Below are positions 23,353 through 33,350 of a stretch of DNA of 64,000 bases, in pieces. The position numbers and the translations under genes were made by a program. The notes under the pieces were generated by a model, which was not told where the DNA came from, ran no database searches, and saw only the letters and a program-made list of their open reading frames with translations. Positions within the stretch are counted from its first letter, which is position 1; the number at the start of each line of letters is the position of its first letter. The DNA is from Calliphora vicina (taxonomy: Eukaryota; Arthropoda; Insecta; Diptera; Calliphoridae): NCBI RefSeq assembly GCF_958450345.1, contig NC_088780.1:135298226-135362225 (forward strand), in the 5' to 3' direction.

Positions 23353-24650
23353 AGGAGTGAGATCGAAAAATTCTTAACACACGTTTTTCATTACATTTTT
23401 TAACCCAAGTATTATTTGAATTTTTTTTTGATCAAGTTACCTTTGAAAAACATGTCAGTTATTATGTGTAATGTCAATTATATTAATTTTTTTGTTAATC
23501 TGATTAAAATGAGTGACCAGAAAAAAGTGCGTACTGAAATTATTAAATATTTTCAACAAAACCCAACTTGGTCTTACAAAAAGTTGGCCAAGCATACAAA
23601 GGTCTGCCGTCAAACTGTTTCCAATGTTATTAAACAGTACCGGGAGAACTTGTCAGTTGATAGAAAACCTGGTTCAGGTAGAAGGAATGGTCCACATGAT
23701 GTTTCTAAAGCCAAAAAAATAGAACGCATTTTCAAAAGAGCTCCCAACACATCCGGTAGGAAAGCAGCCCGGTTAGCTCAGTGCTCGGACTATTTGGTAC
23801 GAAAAGTTAAAGCTAATGCAGGTTTAAAAACATACAAGGCTCAAAAAGTTCCTGACAGGAACGCTACTAAAAATTTAGAGGCCAAAAACAGAGCACGGAA
23901 ATTGAAGTCAAGTTTTATAAAAAAATATTCTTGCTGCATAATGGATGACGAAACGTATGTTCTGGCAGATTTTTCGCAACTTCCAGGTCAAAAATTTTAT
24001 GTTGCTGATGCTCGAGGGAATGTTGAAAAAAAGTTTAGGACCCAAAAGCAGACAAAATTTCCCAGAAAGTTCTTGGTATGGCAAGCAATATGCAGTTGCG
24101 GCAAAAGAAGCCACTCATTTGTTACAACGGGCTCTATAAATACCGAAATTTACATCAAGGAATGTTTACAAAAAAGGCTGCTTCCATTCATAAGACTTCA
24201 TAATGTGTCCACTTATTTTTGGCCTGACTTGGCATCCTGTCACTATGGCAAACAAGCCCTTGAGTGGTACAAGAACAATAATGTGGTATTTGTACCAAGA
24301 GAGGCAAATCCTCCAAACTGCCCGGAGCTAAGGCCAGTGGAGAGATATTGGGCTCTTGTTAAAAGAGAATTGAAGAGTACAAAAAAGGTGTCCAAAAGTG
24401 TGGTAGATTTTAAACGGAGATGGACTACATGTTCGAGCAAAGTGACAGAAAGCACTATAAAAACGTTAATGGAAGGGTTTCCGAAAAAGGTTCAAAATTT
24501 CATCACTAGTGATTAAAACTATAAAAATAATTTTTTTTGTAAATTGTAATAATAATTTCAATCAAATAAAAAAAAAATTAAAGCTGTAAGTTTAGTGGTT
24601 TCTTTTTTATAAACATATATGTATGTTAAGAATTTTTCGATCTCACTCCT
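23353..24650 (+). mobile_element. complete DD37E Tc1/mariner-superfamily transposon
   Basis: 1298 bp with perfect 27-bp terminal inverted repeats at 23353-23379 and 24624-24650 (each begins AGGAGTGAGATCGAAAAATT), extending to about 30 bases with one mismatch. TA lies immediately outside both ends (23351-23352 and 24651-24652), the superfamily's target duplication. It contains one uninterrupted transposase ORF and an AATAAA at 24565-24570. Perfect ends, open ORF and a clean target site point to a recent insertion. It may still be mobile, though activity cannot be judged from sequence alone. Confidence 0.95.
23509..24516 (+). CDS. DD37E transposase, apparently intact
   Basis: Transposase that would bind its own terminal repeats in the nucleus and catalyse cut-and-paste transposition into TA. 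I chose the ATG at 23509 (protein begins MSDQKKVRTE, 335 residues). The frame is open back to an earlier ATG at 23416, but those 31 extra residues are hydrophobic and unlike the family. Residues about 5-50 form a helix-turn-helix (SYKKLAKHTKVCRQTVSNVI). Residues 53-62 (KPGSGRRNGP) form the basic GRPR-like linker. Catalytic residues by inspection: D147 in CCIMDDETY, D240 in YFWPDLASCHY, E278 in PELRPVERYW, with 37 residues between the last two, hence DD37E. Length is normal for Tc1/mariner-type proteins (about 330-350). A decayed relative lies at 8995-9845. Mosquito ITmD37E is the named family with this spacing; membership was not tested. Confidence 0.93.
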   Translation: MSDQKKVRTEIIKYFQQNPTWSYKKLAKHTKVCRQTVSNVIKQYRENLSVDRKPGSGRRNGPHDVSKAKKIERIFKRAPNTSGRKAARLAQCSDYLVRKVKANAGLKTYKAQKVPDRNATKNLEAKNRARKLKSSFIKKYSCCIMDDETYVLADFSQLPGQKFYVADARGNVEKKFRTQKQTKFPRKFLVWQAICSCGKRSHSFVTTGSINTEIYIKECLQKRLLPFIRLHNVSTYFWPDLASCHYGKQALEWYKNNNVVFVPREANPPNCPELRPVERYWALVKRELKSTKKVSKSVVDFKRRWTTCSSKVTESTIKTLMEGFPKKVQNFITSD

Positions 24651-25079
24651 TAGTGCAGTCCTTGCCCCGTCCGACTACTATTTGTTTCGATGCAGATGCA
24701 GAACGCTCTCTCCGGGATACGCGTCACTTTGGAATAGAGTATCCGAAATTGGCTTGATTCGTTCTTGGCATCAAAAGATGAGCAGTTTTTTTTTGGCTGA
24801 TGAATGATGGGAACATAGTTGGGGGTAGTGCACTAAATTTGTATGGAAATAAGCATTCTCAATAAACAAAATCTTAAAAATAAAGCTATGCTGATTCATT
24901 ATTCATTACCTACTAGGGTATTCCAATTATTCGATTTTTCTCCTATTCGAATAAAACAAATAATTCGAATGAGAGATTTTTTTTAAAAAAAGTAAAGAAT
25001 GAAGTATTCATGAAGATTTTTCATAATTTATTAAAGTTAAAGTTAACAATTCAAGTATTGATAATGTTAAAAAACATTG

Positions 25080-25665
25080 GAAAACAAAGTCCATCAGAAA
25101 TATTCTGATCAGATTCCCTCCCGAACAATCTACAAAATAATTGACTAGCAAAGTCTTTCCGTTTTGGAGCTATGCTTCAAAAAATTTAAGCTAGTTGGAC
25201 ATGATCCTGATTTCAAGCATATTAAGAACTTTTTATGTTACTCATTAAGGCGGGTATTGAATGAAATGAGTAACTCATTCTTTACTTTTTCAAAATTATT
25301 TATAAAAACTTGTATTAAGATAGAGCTTGAGCTCTATCAACATTGCCGAATCTTTGCTTAATCAAGTGGTTTTAGGGAATTACATACATCTGTCCAAAGT
25401 TTGATATCATTTTCAGTGAACGTGGCTAATTTGAAGTGAGCATTTATAAATACGCAAAAAGTTTATAACCATGTTAGACAAAGATTTCCAAACGATGTTT
25501 AACATCATGTATAAGACGAACTCCATGTTTTTCTTGCAACAAAACATAGTTATGCAAAATATCATTAGATTTATTAAATATTTTGCAACACTTACGTACG
25601 CGGTTAGTAACATCACTTATATCACATTCGCCCTCACTTTCCACACCACTTTAATCTAAGTTAAT
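25080..25665 (-). pseudogene. hAT transposase remnant
   Basis: Reverse-strand reading gives VRKCCKIFNKSNDILHNYVL, then LQEKHGVRLIHDVKHRLEIF, and, after a frameshift, FTENDIKLWTDVCNSLKPLD. These resemble the hAT catalytic-core region where a conserved K-RWNS block follows the second acidic residue (here KHRLEIF, with the Trp replaced) and the later W-L-PF-AT block (WTDVCNSLKPLD). Stops and frameshifts are frequent, and no BED zinc finger or dimerisation domain is visible. Assignment rests on motif wording, not on a search. Confidence 0.6.
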
Positions 25666-25889
25666 ATTTTGATTATTAATTGCGATTCTGCTAATATTTC
25701 GCTAGCATATGTTCATGTTTAGAAGCTAAAATTTCTGTCTAGAAAACAATTATAAAATCATTCAGCCATTTTCTTTACTAAATAACAAATATTTTATTCC
25801 GTACCTTTTATTTTCATTGGGGTTCAAGTCATAAATTAAACATTTTGAAAGACTTGATTTTAGAATGGTAATTTCTGCAGTAATATTTA

Positions 25890-26325
25890 TATGGGGGATT
25901 TCATGTCAAGTGAACCAATTTTTAAAATCGATGTCTTCCGATTGGGTTCCAAAACATTTATTTTGATATACATATATCCCACTCGCATCCCACTAAGCGA
26001 CTAAAAAGGTCTTCAAGGAAAAGACCTTTCTTTTGAGCAAAAAAAGGGCCCATTTGGAAAAAAAGTTAAAAAAGTTTTTGATTTCGGAAAAAAATATTAA
26101 ACATTTTTTATTTTTTTTTCGAAATATTGAAGAAATAACTATCTAAACTACAAATTTTGCTAAGAACAATAGGTAATAAGTTACATGGATGAGAAAAAAC
26201 ACATGATTGGCCAAAATGTCAAATTTTGACCACCTATAATTCAAAGAGTTCTTGACCGATCATGTTGCAAATTTCATCCCGATCGGGAAACATCGATTTC
26301 AAGGAGCTGTCGGACTACTCATCTT
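25890..26325. repeat. MITE-like repeat nested in the hAT remnant
   Basis: Left: TTTCATGTCAAGTGAACCAA then AAATCGATGTCTTCCGAT. Right, reverse complemented: AAATCGATGTTTCCCGATCG. These inverted ends bracket one unit of the 11.3-12.1 kb array in reverse (ATCCCACTCGCATCCCACTA, AGCGACTAAAAAGGTCTTC). Non-coding. Confidence 0.55.
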
Positions 26326-26624
26326 CAGTGATCGAAAGACTCCCATTATCTTTAGTTATTTGTCGAATTTCAGGAAAAATACTTGTCAAATTATACTTAT
26401 TTAAATTTGGAATTATGAAAAATTTTAAGCAATTTAATAAATTTAAATATGTATATTTATACCTTTTATTTCTTTTATTCGATTATTCTACATAAAATTG
26501 TTTGAATTATTCGTTATTCGAAAATTGTCATTTTTAAATTGTTCGAATAATTATTCTTGCAAATTTTTCTATTAATCGAACGATCATTACCTACATCACA
26601 TTTATATTTATCATACGATCATTT

Positions 26625-26890
26625 AAAGTGCCAAAAAATTGGGATTTTTTTAAATTTTAGTTTTGGGACCCCCAAAGTTAGTGGGGGTCGGTCATACATT
26701 TAGACTCGATTGGCGCACTTTAAGTGGGTCAAAGTGGTATTTTTCAAAATTTGACCTTTAGGTCAATATAAAGAACATCAGAATTCATTTTGGAGGTATG
26801 GTTTCTTGGCCAAAGTTTCTTATTTAATTCCTAGAGTACGATTTTCCTTGTCACTTGGGCGATTTTTAAATAGACCCACCCTACCTTAAA
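26625..26890. repeat. probable dispersed repeat
   Basis: Contains a GGGACCCCCAAAGTTAGTGG block and AAATTTGACCTTTAGGTCAA. Similar wording (CCCCCAAAGATTTGGGGACT) is at 34395-34415. No coding frame; ends not defined. Confidence 0.35.
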
Positions 26891-26899
26891 CATAATTAA

Positions 26900-28755
26900 G
26901 GTATAAAAACGTTTCATTGGTCACTCTAATATGTACCAATATTTGCACATTTCTCTCTCTATCTCCTAAACAAAACAAGATCTCTGAATAAATTATTTTA
27001 TTTGTTATTCTTCATCCACACTCTCAGTCTCTTTAATTTAGTATGAGTTTTAATTGTATATCATTTCGTTGTTGCTTTTGTTGTGCCACTAAGCCTGTCT
27101 GCCCAACAACAATAATCGTAATCGAGTATGCCGGTCATACTCGTACCTCGCAACAACCACAGTAAACTTTAGCATCAGCGACGTCATCATCTCGATATTG
27201 TATGACAGAGGGAATAAAACAAAAATAAAAATTGTAGTTGAAACCGTTAAAGCTGTAGTTGTTGTTACAGCATGGTTACTGATGCTGCTTCTTCTTCTTT
27301 ATTTTTTGTTTTTGTTTCGTCTGTTTGTTTGCATTTATTTTTGTTTTGTTTTTTTTGTTGACCATTCATTATGATTATTGCTGGCTAATGTGGTTGTTGT
27401 TGCCGTCTTCGTTAACTTTGGCTAGTTGTTGTTAATATATGAATGTATGCATGTAATGTGCTTATGTTGTTGTTTGTGTGTTTGTAAGTATAAATTGCTG
27501 TAAGATGTGCTGTAATATGTTGATTGTGCGGTAATTTTAGTTGTTGCTGTTGTTGCTTTAATGTTTATTTTTTTGAACTGTAATTGCAGTCACACTACTA
27601 AAAGCTGTTGTATGTTATACCGAGCTTTGTGTGTTGCCCAATTGGGGGGAAAATATTTGAATTTAGGAATAACTAATAATCGCCATAGCAAGTGGATGCA
27701 ATGTGATCATTTTTAAATTTGTTACACACTAGTGATGGAAAACAGTGAACAAAATGATTTGATTCAAGTCATCGAGTATTTTCACAAAACGCTTCCAAAC
27801 TCCAACAAAAGTACAATTATAGCAAATTTGAAAAAATAAAAAACCAACTTACTTTATATCAATGTATTTATGAAATTGAAGCAAATTTACAAATAAACAA
27901 CTTTAGTCATTTCATAATTTCAACTAAAACTGCAGTTTTTCTTAACAGAATGCTACTGCTATTTACACCAAAATCTTTATTTTAAAATTTCCTACCATAC
28001 TGCATTTACAGAATATAAAAATTTTGCCTCGTCCAATTTTTGTATAAGAAAAGGTAAGCAAAAATTAAAAAAAATGATAAGTTCTGATTTGAAAATCTGA
28101 ATTTGTAATGCTATGAATAAAAAACCATCGAAAAAACTGGCAATGTTGCTTTAAGAAACATTTAGAATTAGCTTTCTAATGCATGTAATTAGTTTCAAAT
28201 CTGTTAAGAACTGCTTGAGTTAGAGGCAAATTACTAAAGTAAGATTTCTTAATTTTTTGTAAAAAAAGCATTTTGCCTAAAAAAACGATTTGAGAGACCA
28301 CTTCCCGTTCATCCATATTTAAGTGTTATACACCAAAATTCTTGGTTTTTAGAGTAGATTAAGAAACTCGATGTGCCTGAAGGAATTTCGAAAAAAGTGT
28401 AAAAACTGAGACGGTCTAGTAAACACATTGTAATTTATTGCTAAATATAATAAAATGAATTGAATCAAACTATTTTAATGTAGGGACACAGTCACTAAAA
28501 TCTATTTTTCATCCTATAATAACCAATTTATGAGCTCAATATTTTTTTTACTGCTTATATATTTTTTTAATAAAACTTTGAAATCAAACAGAAAACCATC
28601 TATTTTTAAGTGCATATCTTTTATATTTTAAGAGCTTATTTTTCGTTTTTAAGTGCATATTTTATGTGATGTTGTTCAGTGATTATTTATCGTTTCAGAT
28701 TTTGTTGATTAATCTTGAATGTAAAGACATTATACAAAAACATTTTAACTAAATC
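26900..28755. other. intergenic, partly unique TTG-rich DNA
   Basis: 26990-27620 is rich in TTG/TGT simple motifs and looks single-copy within the window. It includes an 8-bp-arm inverted repeat CGAGTATG-ccggt-CATACTCG at 27123-27143 and a CGACGTCA at about 27179 (one base off a CRE palindrome). It may be regulatory or untranslated DNA of a gene outside the window. 27700-28755 shows no recognisable feature. Confidence 0.4.
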
Positions 28756-28759
28756 AGTA

Positions 28760-29090
28760 CGAAATGAAATAAGATCGGTGAAGAACTCTCGGACTTAGAG
28801 GGGGTCAAAATTTGACATTTTGGCCAAACATGTGATTTTTCTCATCCATGTTCTTAGCAAAATGTGTCCCAAATAGTTTACATAGCTATTTCTTCAATCT
28901 TTCGAAAAAAAATATTTTAAAAAAAATAAAAAAAATTTTAATATTTTTTTCCGAAATCAAAAACTTTTTTGAATTTTTTTCCAAAATGGGCCCTTTTTTG
29001 TTTCTTAAAATAAAGCTTAGATATTTTCCTTGAGGACCTATTTGGTCGCTTAGTGGGATGCGAGTTCGATATTTATCAAAAATCCTTCTG
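28760..29090. repeat. fragment of the 11-kb repeat family
   Basis: AAATTTGACATTTTGGCCAA, GTTCTTAGCAAAATGTGTCC and GACCTATTTGGTCGCTTAGT align with 11190-11450 in the same orientation. One unit only; truncated at both sides. Confidence 0.7.
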
Positions 29091-29317
29091 TTAAAAAAGA
29101 GCAAAAAACACCATTAAAAGGTGTTAAAATGTTCCGCAAAAATATTATCCGTAAAAATGTTTTAGTAAGTATTCATTAATTAAATTTTTTTAGCTCTAGG
29201 CAATTCCACTTCATTATCATGCAATGTCCAGCATATTTTTAGACCAAAAACTAAATTTTCTCGATATCTGGCAATTTCAAATCGGTCCCCACACTAAGGT
29301 CTCTAATACACGGTTGT

Positions 29318-29442
29318 CATATTCTTACAAAGTTTGACAGAAAATGTTCAATAAATGGTTAACAAACATATGGTTCAACTTATGTTCTCATGGTTGTGTT
29401 AACCATTTTCTGAGCATGTTTCTGGCAATCTGACTACCGTGT
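29318..29442. mobile_element. small candidate MITE
   Basis: Left ACACGGTTGTCATATT and right, reverse complemented, ACACGGTAGTCAGATT. Imperfect similarity continues to an ATGGTTAACA block on both sides. 125 bp, no clear target duplication. Confidence 0.4.
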
Positions 29443-29444
29443 CA

Positions 29445-31140
29445 ACCCCTAATATGTACTAGGGTTGAATTTTGCATCTCTAAATCTCATTTAGCATTTT
29501 TGTTGACGATGTAAAATTTGAGATATGTATGAAATTTTATAATATTTTTTTGCTAATTTCAAATCGCATATAAGGGACAGACATTTTTACAGCAATGTAC
29601 TTGAGTATACTTGTTGTAATTGATTCATATCACTCATACGCTGCTATCGTAAAAAAATAAAAACGAAAAATTTCTTTAAAAAAAAAAAATTATGAACCTT
29701 TATTCTTCTGAATTCTTCAGAATATTTGGTATGCATATTTTCTATGGTTGTACAAAATTTCAAGTTCTCCAGAAAGTTCAAACTTCATATTTTTAATAGA
29801 TGCTTGCAGAATACCTAAAATTAAACTGTTAATAACTTGGGAACTGTCAGATTTATAATTTTTGATCTCATATTAAAGCTAATGAATTCTAGAAAATCGT
29901 CCTTGGACAAAGGATATCTTTCAAACAAACCAAACCGAGTTTAAAGTTTTCGAGGGACTTTATATTTTGTATGTCCATTAAGAACTTGTGTACCAAGTTT
30001 TGAACAAATTTATAAAATAATAAGGTCCAATGCTTGTTTTTTTCCTCCCAACTGAGATAACTACATTCTTCAAATTGCAATTATCCTTTACTGTAGATTG
30101 CATGACTAAATACTTTCTCAATTAAATGTTTAATGATTTTTGAAAAGTAATAAAAGTGATTGTTAGCCCCTTTTTATTATTACACAAATACATAATAATT
30201 ATGCCTTATAAGAGGTTCATATCTAGTAATACCTATGTTTTGGTAATTTTGGCGATCATAACAGAAGAAAATCGGTATTCGCACACTGTTGAAAGTCTGG
30301 CCACAACAAAATGGTATAACCCCAGTTGTTGTTTGTATTAATGCTTTGCAACAAAAATTACGCTTAGGTTTTAAGCCTTTGCTAACTGCAAATGTACATA
30401 CATACATACATTCATATGTATTATATGGATGTTTCAATTGTATGTAGGTATATGATTTTGTGTTTAAGCCTATACTACGCAACATTTTGAGTCTTAGCTA
30501 CAATTTCATTTCATTTCATTGTATTATATTTTATTTATTTTGTAGTATTTTGTATTTAGCTTTTCTATTTCTATTACAAACAAACATGCAAAAATTGCAA
30601 ACAGAAAAATCTTCTCCAAAGAGCTCAAGATGAAAATGAAATGAAACCTCAAATATACACAGTGCAGTGGATGTTGTTGAAAAGTAAAAACTTTTAAGCC
30701 TAAATATGACACAACTACAAGCAAACACCTTTTTTTGGTTGCTTGATAATATGGCTGATGTTGTTAGTGAACAACAATGAGACAACGGCGAAGAAGATAC
30801 AACTTACACTCAACTCAAATACTCATATAGAGCTGAACTAACCAAATATTGCTTTTGTTTGTTTGTTTGTCTGTTGGTCCCTCCGTTCGTCCCTCTGTAC
30901 GCCCGCCCGACCATCTATCCATCCGATTTGTTTGGTTTGTTCGGTTGTTTGGTTGGTTCATCTTTTGGTAAGTTGGTGTTGTGTGTCATGTGAACCTTCT
31001 CCCAGCCACAGAAGTCAAAGACAACAGCAACAACAATAGCAGCAGCAACAGCAGCCAGCCAACAGTTATTGTTGTTGTTTTTAGTATGCATGGATTGCAT
31101 GAAGTGCTTTTTGGCAAAAATAAGTGAATTTCGTCAATTT
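29445..31140. other. intergenic, upstream region of the cuticle gene
   Basis: Largely free of recognisable repeats. Contains ATTTC and TTTG simple runs (30500-30540, 30855-30880) and a short imperfect (YTCYGTCC)n tract at about 30870-30930. Several ORFs of 60-101 codons on the minus strand overlap one another and have no domains. The last kilobase is the natural place for the cuticle gene's enhancers, but no specific site can be named. Confidence 0.45.
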
Positions 31141-31143
31141 TGG

Positions 31144-31180
31144 TATAAATGGATGAGTCGCTAACTGTAGATTGTCAGTA
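31144..31180 (+). promoter_or_regulatory. core promoter of the Tweedle gene (TATA + Inr)
   Basis: TATAAAT at 31144-31150 is followed by an arthropod initiator TCAGTA at 31175-31180. The initiator A (31177) is 33 bases from the first T of the TATA box, within the usual spacing. Strong TATA/TCAGT promoters are typical of insect cuticle genes. The predicted 5' UTR is about 290 bases. Confidence 0.65.
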
Positions 31181-31466
31181 AACCATTTGATTTAGTTTAA
31201 TAAACAACAATCATCGTCGCAACATAAAGTCGCAACGAATCAGAACTTTCCATCTTTTCCAACCCCTACTATTTTGCTTATACAACTAAAAAAAAAAAAA
31301 TCAACCACATTTGTCGTTCAACACACAGATACAAAAAGGATTACCATAATAGCTGTGTGTTTGTGTTTGAGTGCAAGGATTTAAAATACTCGTTAAACGC
31401 GTTAAACGATCTTAAAGAGTCGTGTTCTTAAAAGAGTTCGTAAAGTTTGTTTTCTTTCTGTGAATC
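31177..31466 (+). other. predicted 5' UTR of the Tweedle gene
   Basis: Sequence between the proposed start site and the ATG. It holds no long ORF. A CGTTAAACG duplication lies near 31391-31410. An intron in this UTR cannot be excluded. Confidence 0.5.
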
Positions 31467-32509
31467 ATGAAAGCTTTCATTTTAATGTCATGCTTGGCTT
31501 TGGCGGCCGCTAGGCCAGAAGCTGGCTATGCCTATAATAGACCAGGAGGCAGTGGCGGCTCCGGTGGCGGTGGCTTCGGTGGTGGCAGCTCCGGTGGCGG
31601 TGGTGGCTTCGGAGGTGGCGGTTTCGGTGGTGGTGGCTCCGGAGGCGGTGGCTTCGGAGGAGGCAGCTCCGGTGGTGGTGGTGGCTTCGGAGGCGGCGGT
31701 TTCGGTGGCGGCTCCGGAGGCGGTGGTGGTGGATTTGGCGGTGGTGGCTTCGGCGGCGGCGGCTCTGGAGGAGGCGGTTTCGGTGGTGGTAAGTTTCAAG
31801 TTTCAAAAGCTTCGATGCTATGCTCTAAGAAACAAATTTATTGATATCCTCTCATTTTTTCTGTGTTCTCTTAGGATCCGGTGGTGGATTCGGCGGCGGT
31901 GGCTCTATTGGAGGATTTGGCGGCGGAGGCGGCGGCGGTGGTGGTGGCACTACTTTGGTGCAGAAACACATTTATGTCCATGTACCACCACCAGAGCCCG
32001 AGGAATCTCGTCCTCGTCCCAACATACCCATTGGTCAATCCCAGAAACACTACAAAATCATCTTTATTAAGGCTCCATCTCCTCCTTCCTACCAGGCTCC
32101 AGTCATCCCTGTTCAACCTCAAAACGAAGAAAAGACATTGGTCTATGTGTTGGTCAAGAAACCCGAGGATCAACAAGACATTGTTATTCCCACTCCAGCT
32201 CCCACTCAACCCTCCAAACCCGAAGTTTACTTCATCAAGTACAAGACCCAAAAGGATGGCGGCGGCGGCGGTGGTGGTGCTGGTGGCTTCGATGGCGGTG
32301 CTGGTGGTGGTTCCGGAGGTGGTATTGGTGGCGGCATTGGAGGCGGTATTGGCGGTGGTATTGGCGGCGGCATTGGCGGCGGCATTGGCGGTGGTAGCGG
32401 CGGCGGCAGCGGTGGTTACGATTTGGGTGGTGGTTCCGGCGGCGGCGGTGGTGGTGGTGGCGGTCCTTCCTCCAACTACGGACCTCCTGGCAAATCTGGA
32501 CCTTATTAA
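31467..32509 (+). CDS. glycine-rich Tweedle (DUF243) cuticle protein, two exons
   Basis: Exon 1 31467-31788, intron 31789-31874 (GTAAGT...CTCTTAG, 86 bp, phase 1), exon 2 31875-32509; 318 residues. Tweedle proteins are secreted structural components of insect cuticle and influence body shape; their conserved domain is thought to bind chitin. Residues 1-15 (MKAFILMSCLALAAA) are a signal peptide. Residues about 27-132 are a Gly-rich GGGF/GGSS repeat. The DUF243 domain lies at about 133-235: TTLVQKHIYVHVPPPEPEE, KHYKIIFIKAPSPP, KTLVYVLVKKPED and PTQPSKPEVYFIKYKTQK. A second Gly-rich tail with GGGI repeats follows, ending GPPGKSGPY. Without splicing, exon 1 would stop soon after the donor and lose the domain, so the intron is well supported. 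Glycine codons are mixed (GGT/GGC/GGA). No paralogue is in the window, although the family is often clustered. Which Tweedle orthologue it is cannot be decided here. Confidence 0.95.
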
Positions 32510-33350
32510 GTCTCCCACAACTGGCTTTGGCAAAAACGCTCTTTTGACCTATGACTTGTGTTTTTTAACGCAACTACTCACACTACTGGCTAGTCCTTGC
32601 AATTTTATTAACACAAACACATAATTATTTTGACATTTTGACCTCTAACACGAGACTTAAACAACTGCCAAAAATCCAAACAAACAAACATACCAACAAC
32701 CGATAAAAATTCTTAAAGAACAACTCTAACGCTGTGACTTCCATAATATTATCAACAACAACAACAAAAACCAGAAAACTTCTCTACTTAAAAGAAGAGA
32801 AACCAAACAAACAAACAAACAAAGACTTCAATATTCCCTTAACTACTGGTAACAACGGAATATATAGAAGATCTTGGAAAACTGTCCTTGTGCTAAACTG
32901 TAACTTAAATAACGATCTGTGGTTATTTTTTTCTCTCATCATAATACTCAACTGTTGTATATAAGCCATGATTCCTTCATACTCACTCTCTCTCACTCTC
33001 AAACTATCTAAACTAAAACTATCTCATTGTCCTCAAAATCTTACTCTACAAAACTATCTACCTCTCTATCTGACTATCTGTAAATCTACTCTCATCTAAT
33101 GTAAAAGAAACAAAACTTCTAATTTGTTATTAATTTAAGTTTGCGCACGTCTACTTAGGGATTTCTACGCCCCTTAACTCTACTCTACTCATTTTTTTTT
33201 GCTTGCCTTCACTTGTTAACAAAATTATTTGAGGGCCAGTAAATCTCTAATAAGCGTGTGTGTATGTTAAAGATATACATATTTTTTAATTATTTGTATT
33301 AATTTGTTAAGTATTTTTTATTATGCACAATAAAAAAAAAACAACGGTGA
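32510..33350 (+). other. predicted 3' UTR and poly(A) signal
   Basis: Long AC/CT-rich 3' flank with CAACAA and CAAACAAA runs. The first AATAAA in good context that I see is at 33329-33334, just before an A-rich stretch, giving a 3' UTR of roughly 830 bases. Plus- and minus-strand ORFs here (32734-33002) have no domain. Confidence 0.5.

Larger units (their letters stand above)
22905..24835 (+). pseudogene. mariner transposase pseudogene split by a DD37E insertion
   Basis: Mariner (DD34D-type) homology runs on both sides of the younger element at 23353-24650. Left side: KKFENQELEALLYEDCCQTQ, a RDLERRF-type block and ERYKRKSFLNRTITCDEK, then an internal deletion, then NLYRTQLICLKRGLAEKCPE and IFHQDSARSHVDIPVENYLE. 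Right side: SDYYLFRCRC and SEIGLIRSWHQKMSSFF. Removing the insertion and one TA rejoins the frame as HPPYSAVLAPSDYYLF, the usual catalytic third-Asp region. The copy was already dead through the internal deletion of roughly 60 residues and frameshifts. Terminal inverted repeats are not recognisable. Confidence 0.85.
24914..26584 (-). mobile_element. hAT element remnant with matching flanking repeat
   Basis: The sequence CATTACCTAC lies directly outside both proposed ends (24904-24913 and 26585-26594); an 8-bp duplication is expected for hAT, and the extra two bases may be chance. The left end starts TAGGGTATTCCAATTATTCG. Both subterminal regions contain repeated ATTCGAATAA/TTCGAATAATT blocks. 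A hAT-like transposase remnant lies inside on the minus strand. The right terminus has decayed, and another repeat (25890-26325) has inserted within it. Confidence 0.7.

Noticed and set aside
24904..26594. Taking the full 10-base flank as the hAT duplication
   Set aside because: hAT duplications are 8 bp; two bases are probably chance, and the decayed right terminus leaves the boundary uncertain.
31488..32624. Several long ORFs in other frames and on the minus strand across the glycine-rich gene (up to 247 codons)
   Set aside because: They are out-of-frame readings of GGN repeats (Ala/Thr/Val- or Arg/His-rich) and disappear outside the Gly tracts. Only the spliced DUF243 frame makes a known protein.
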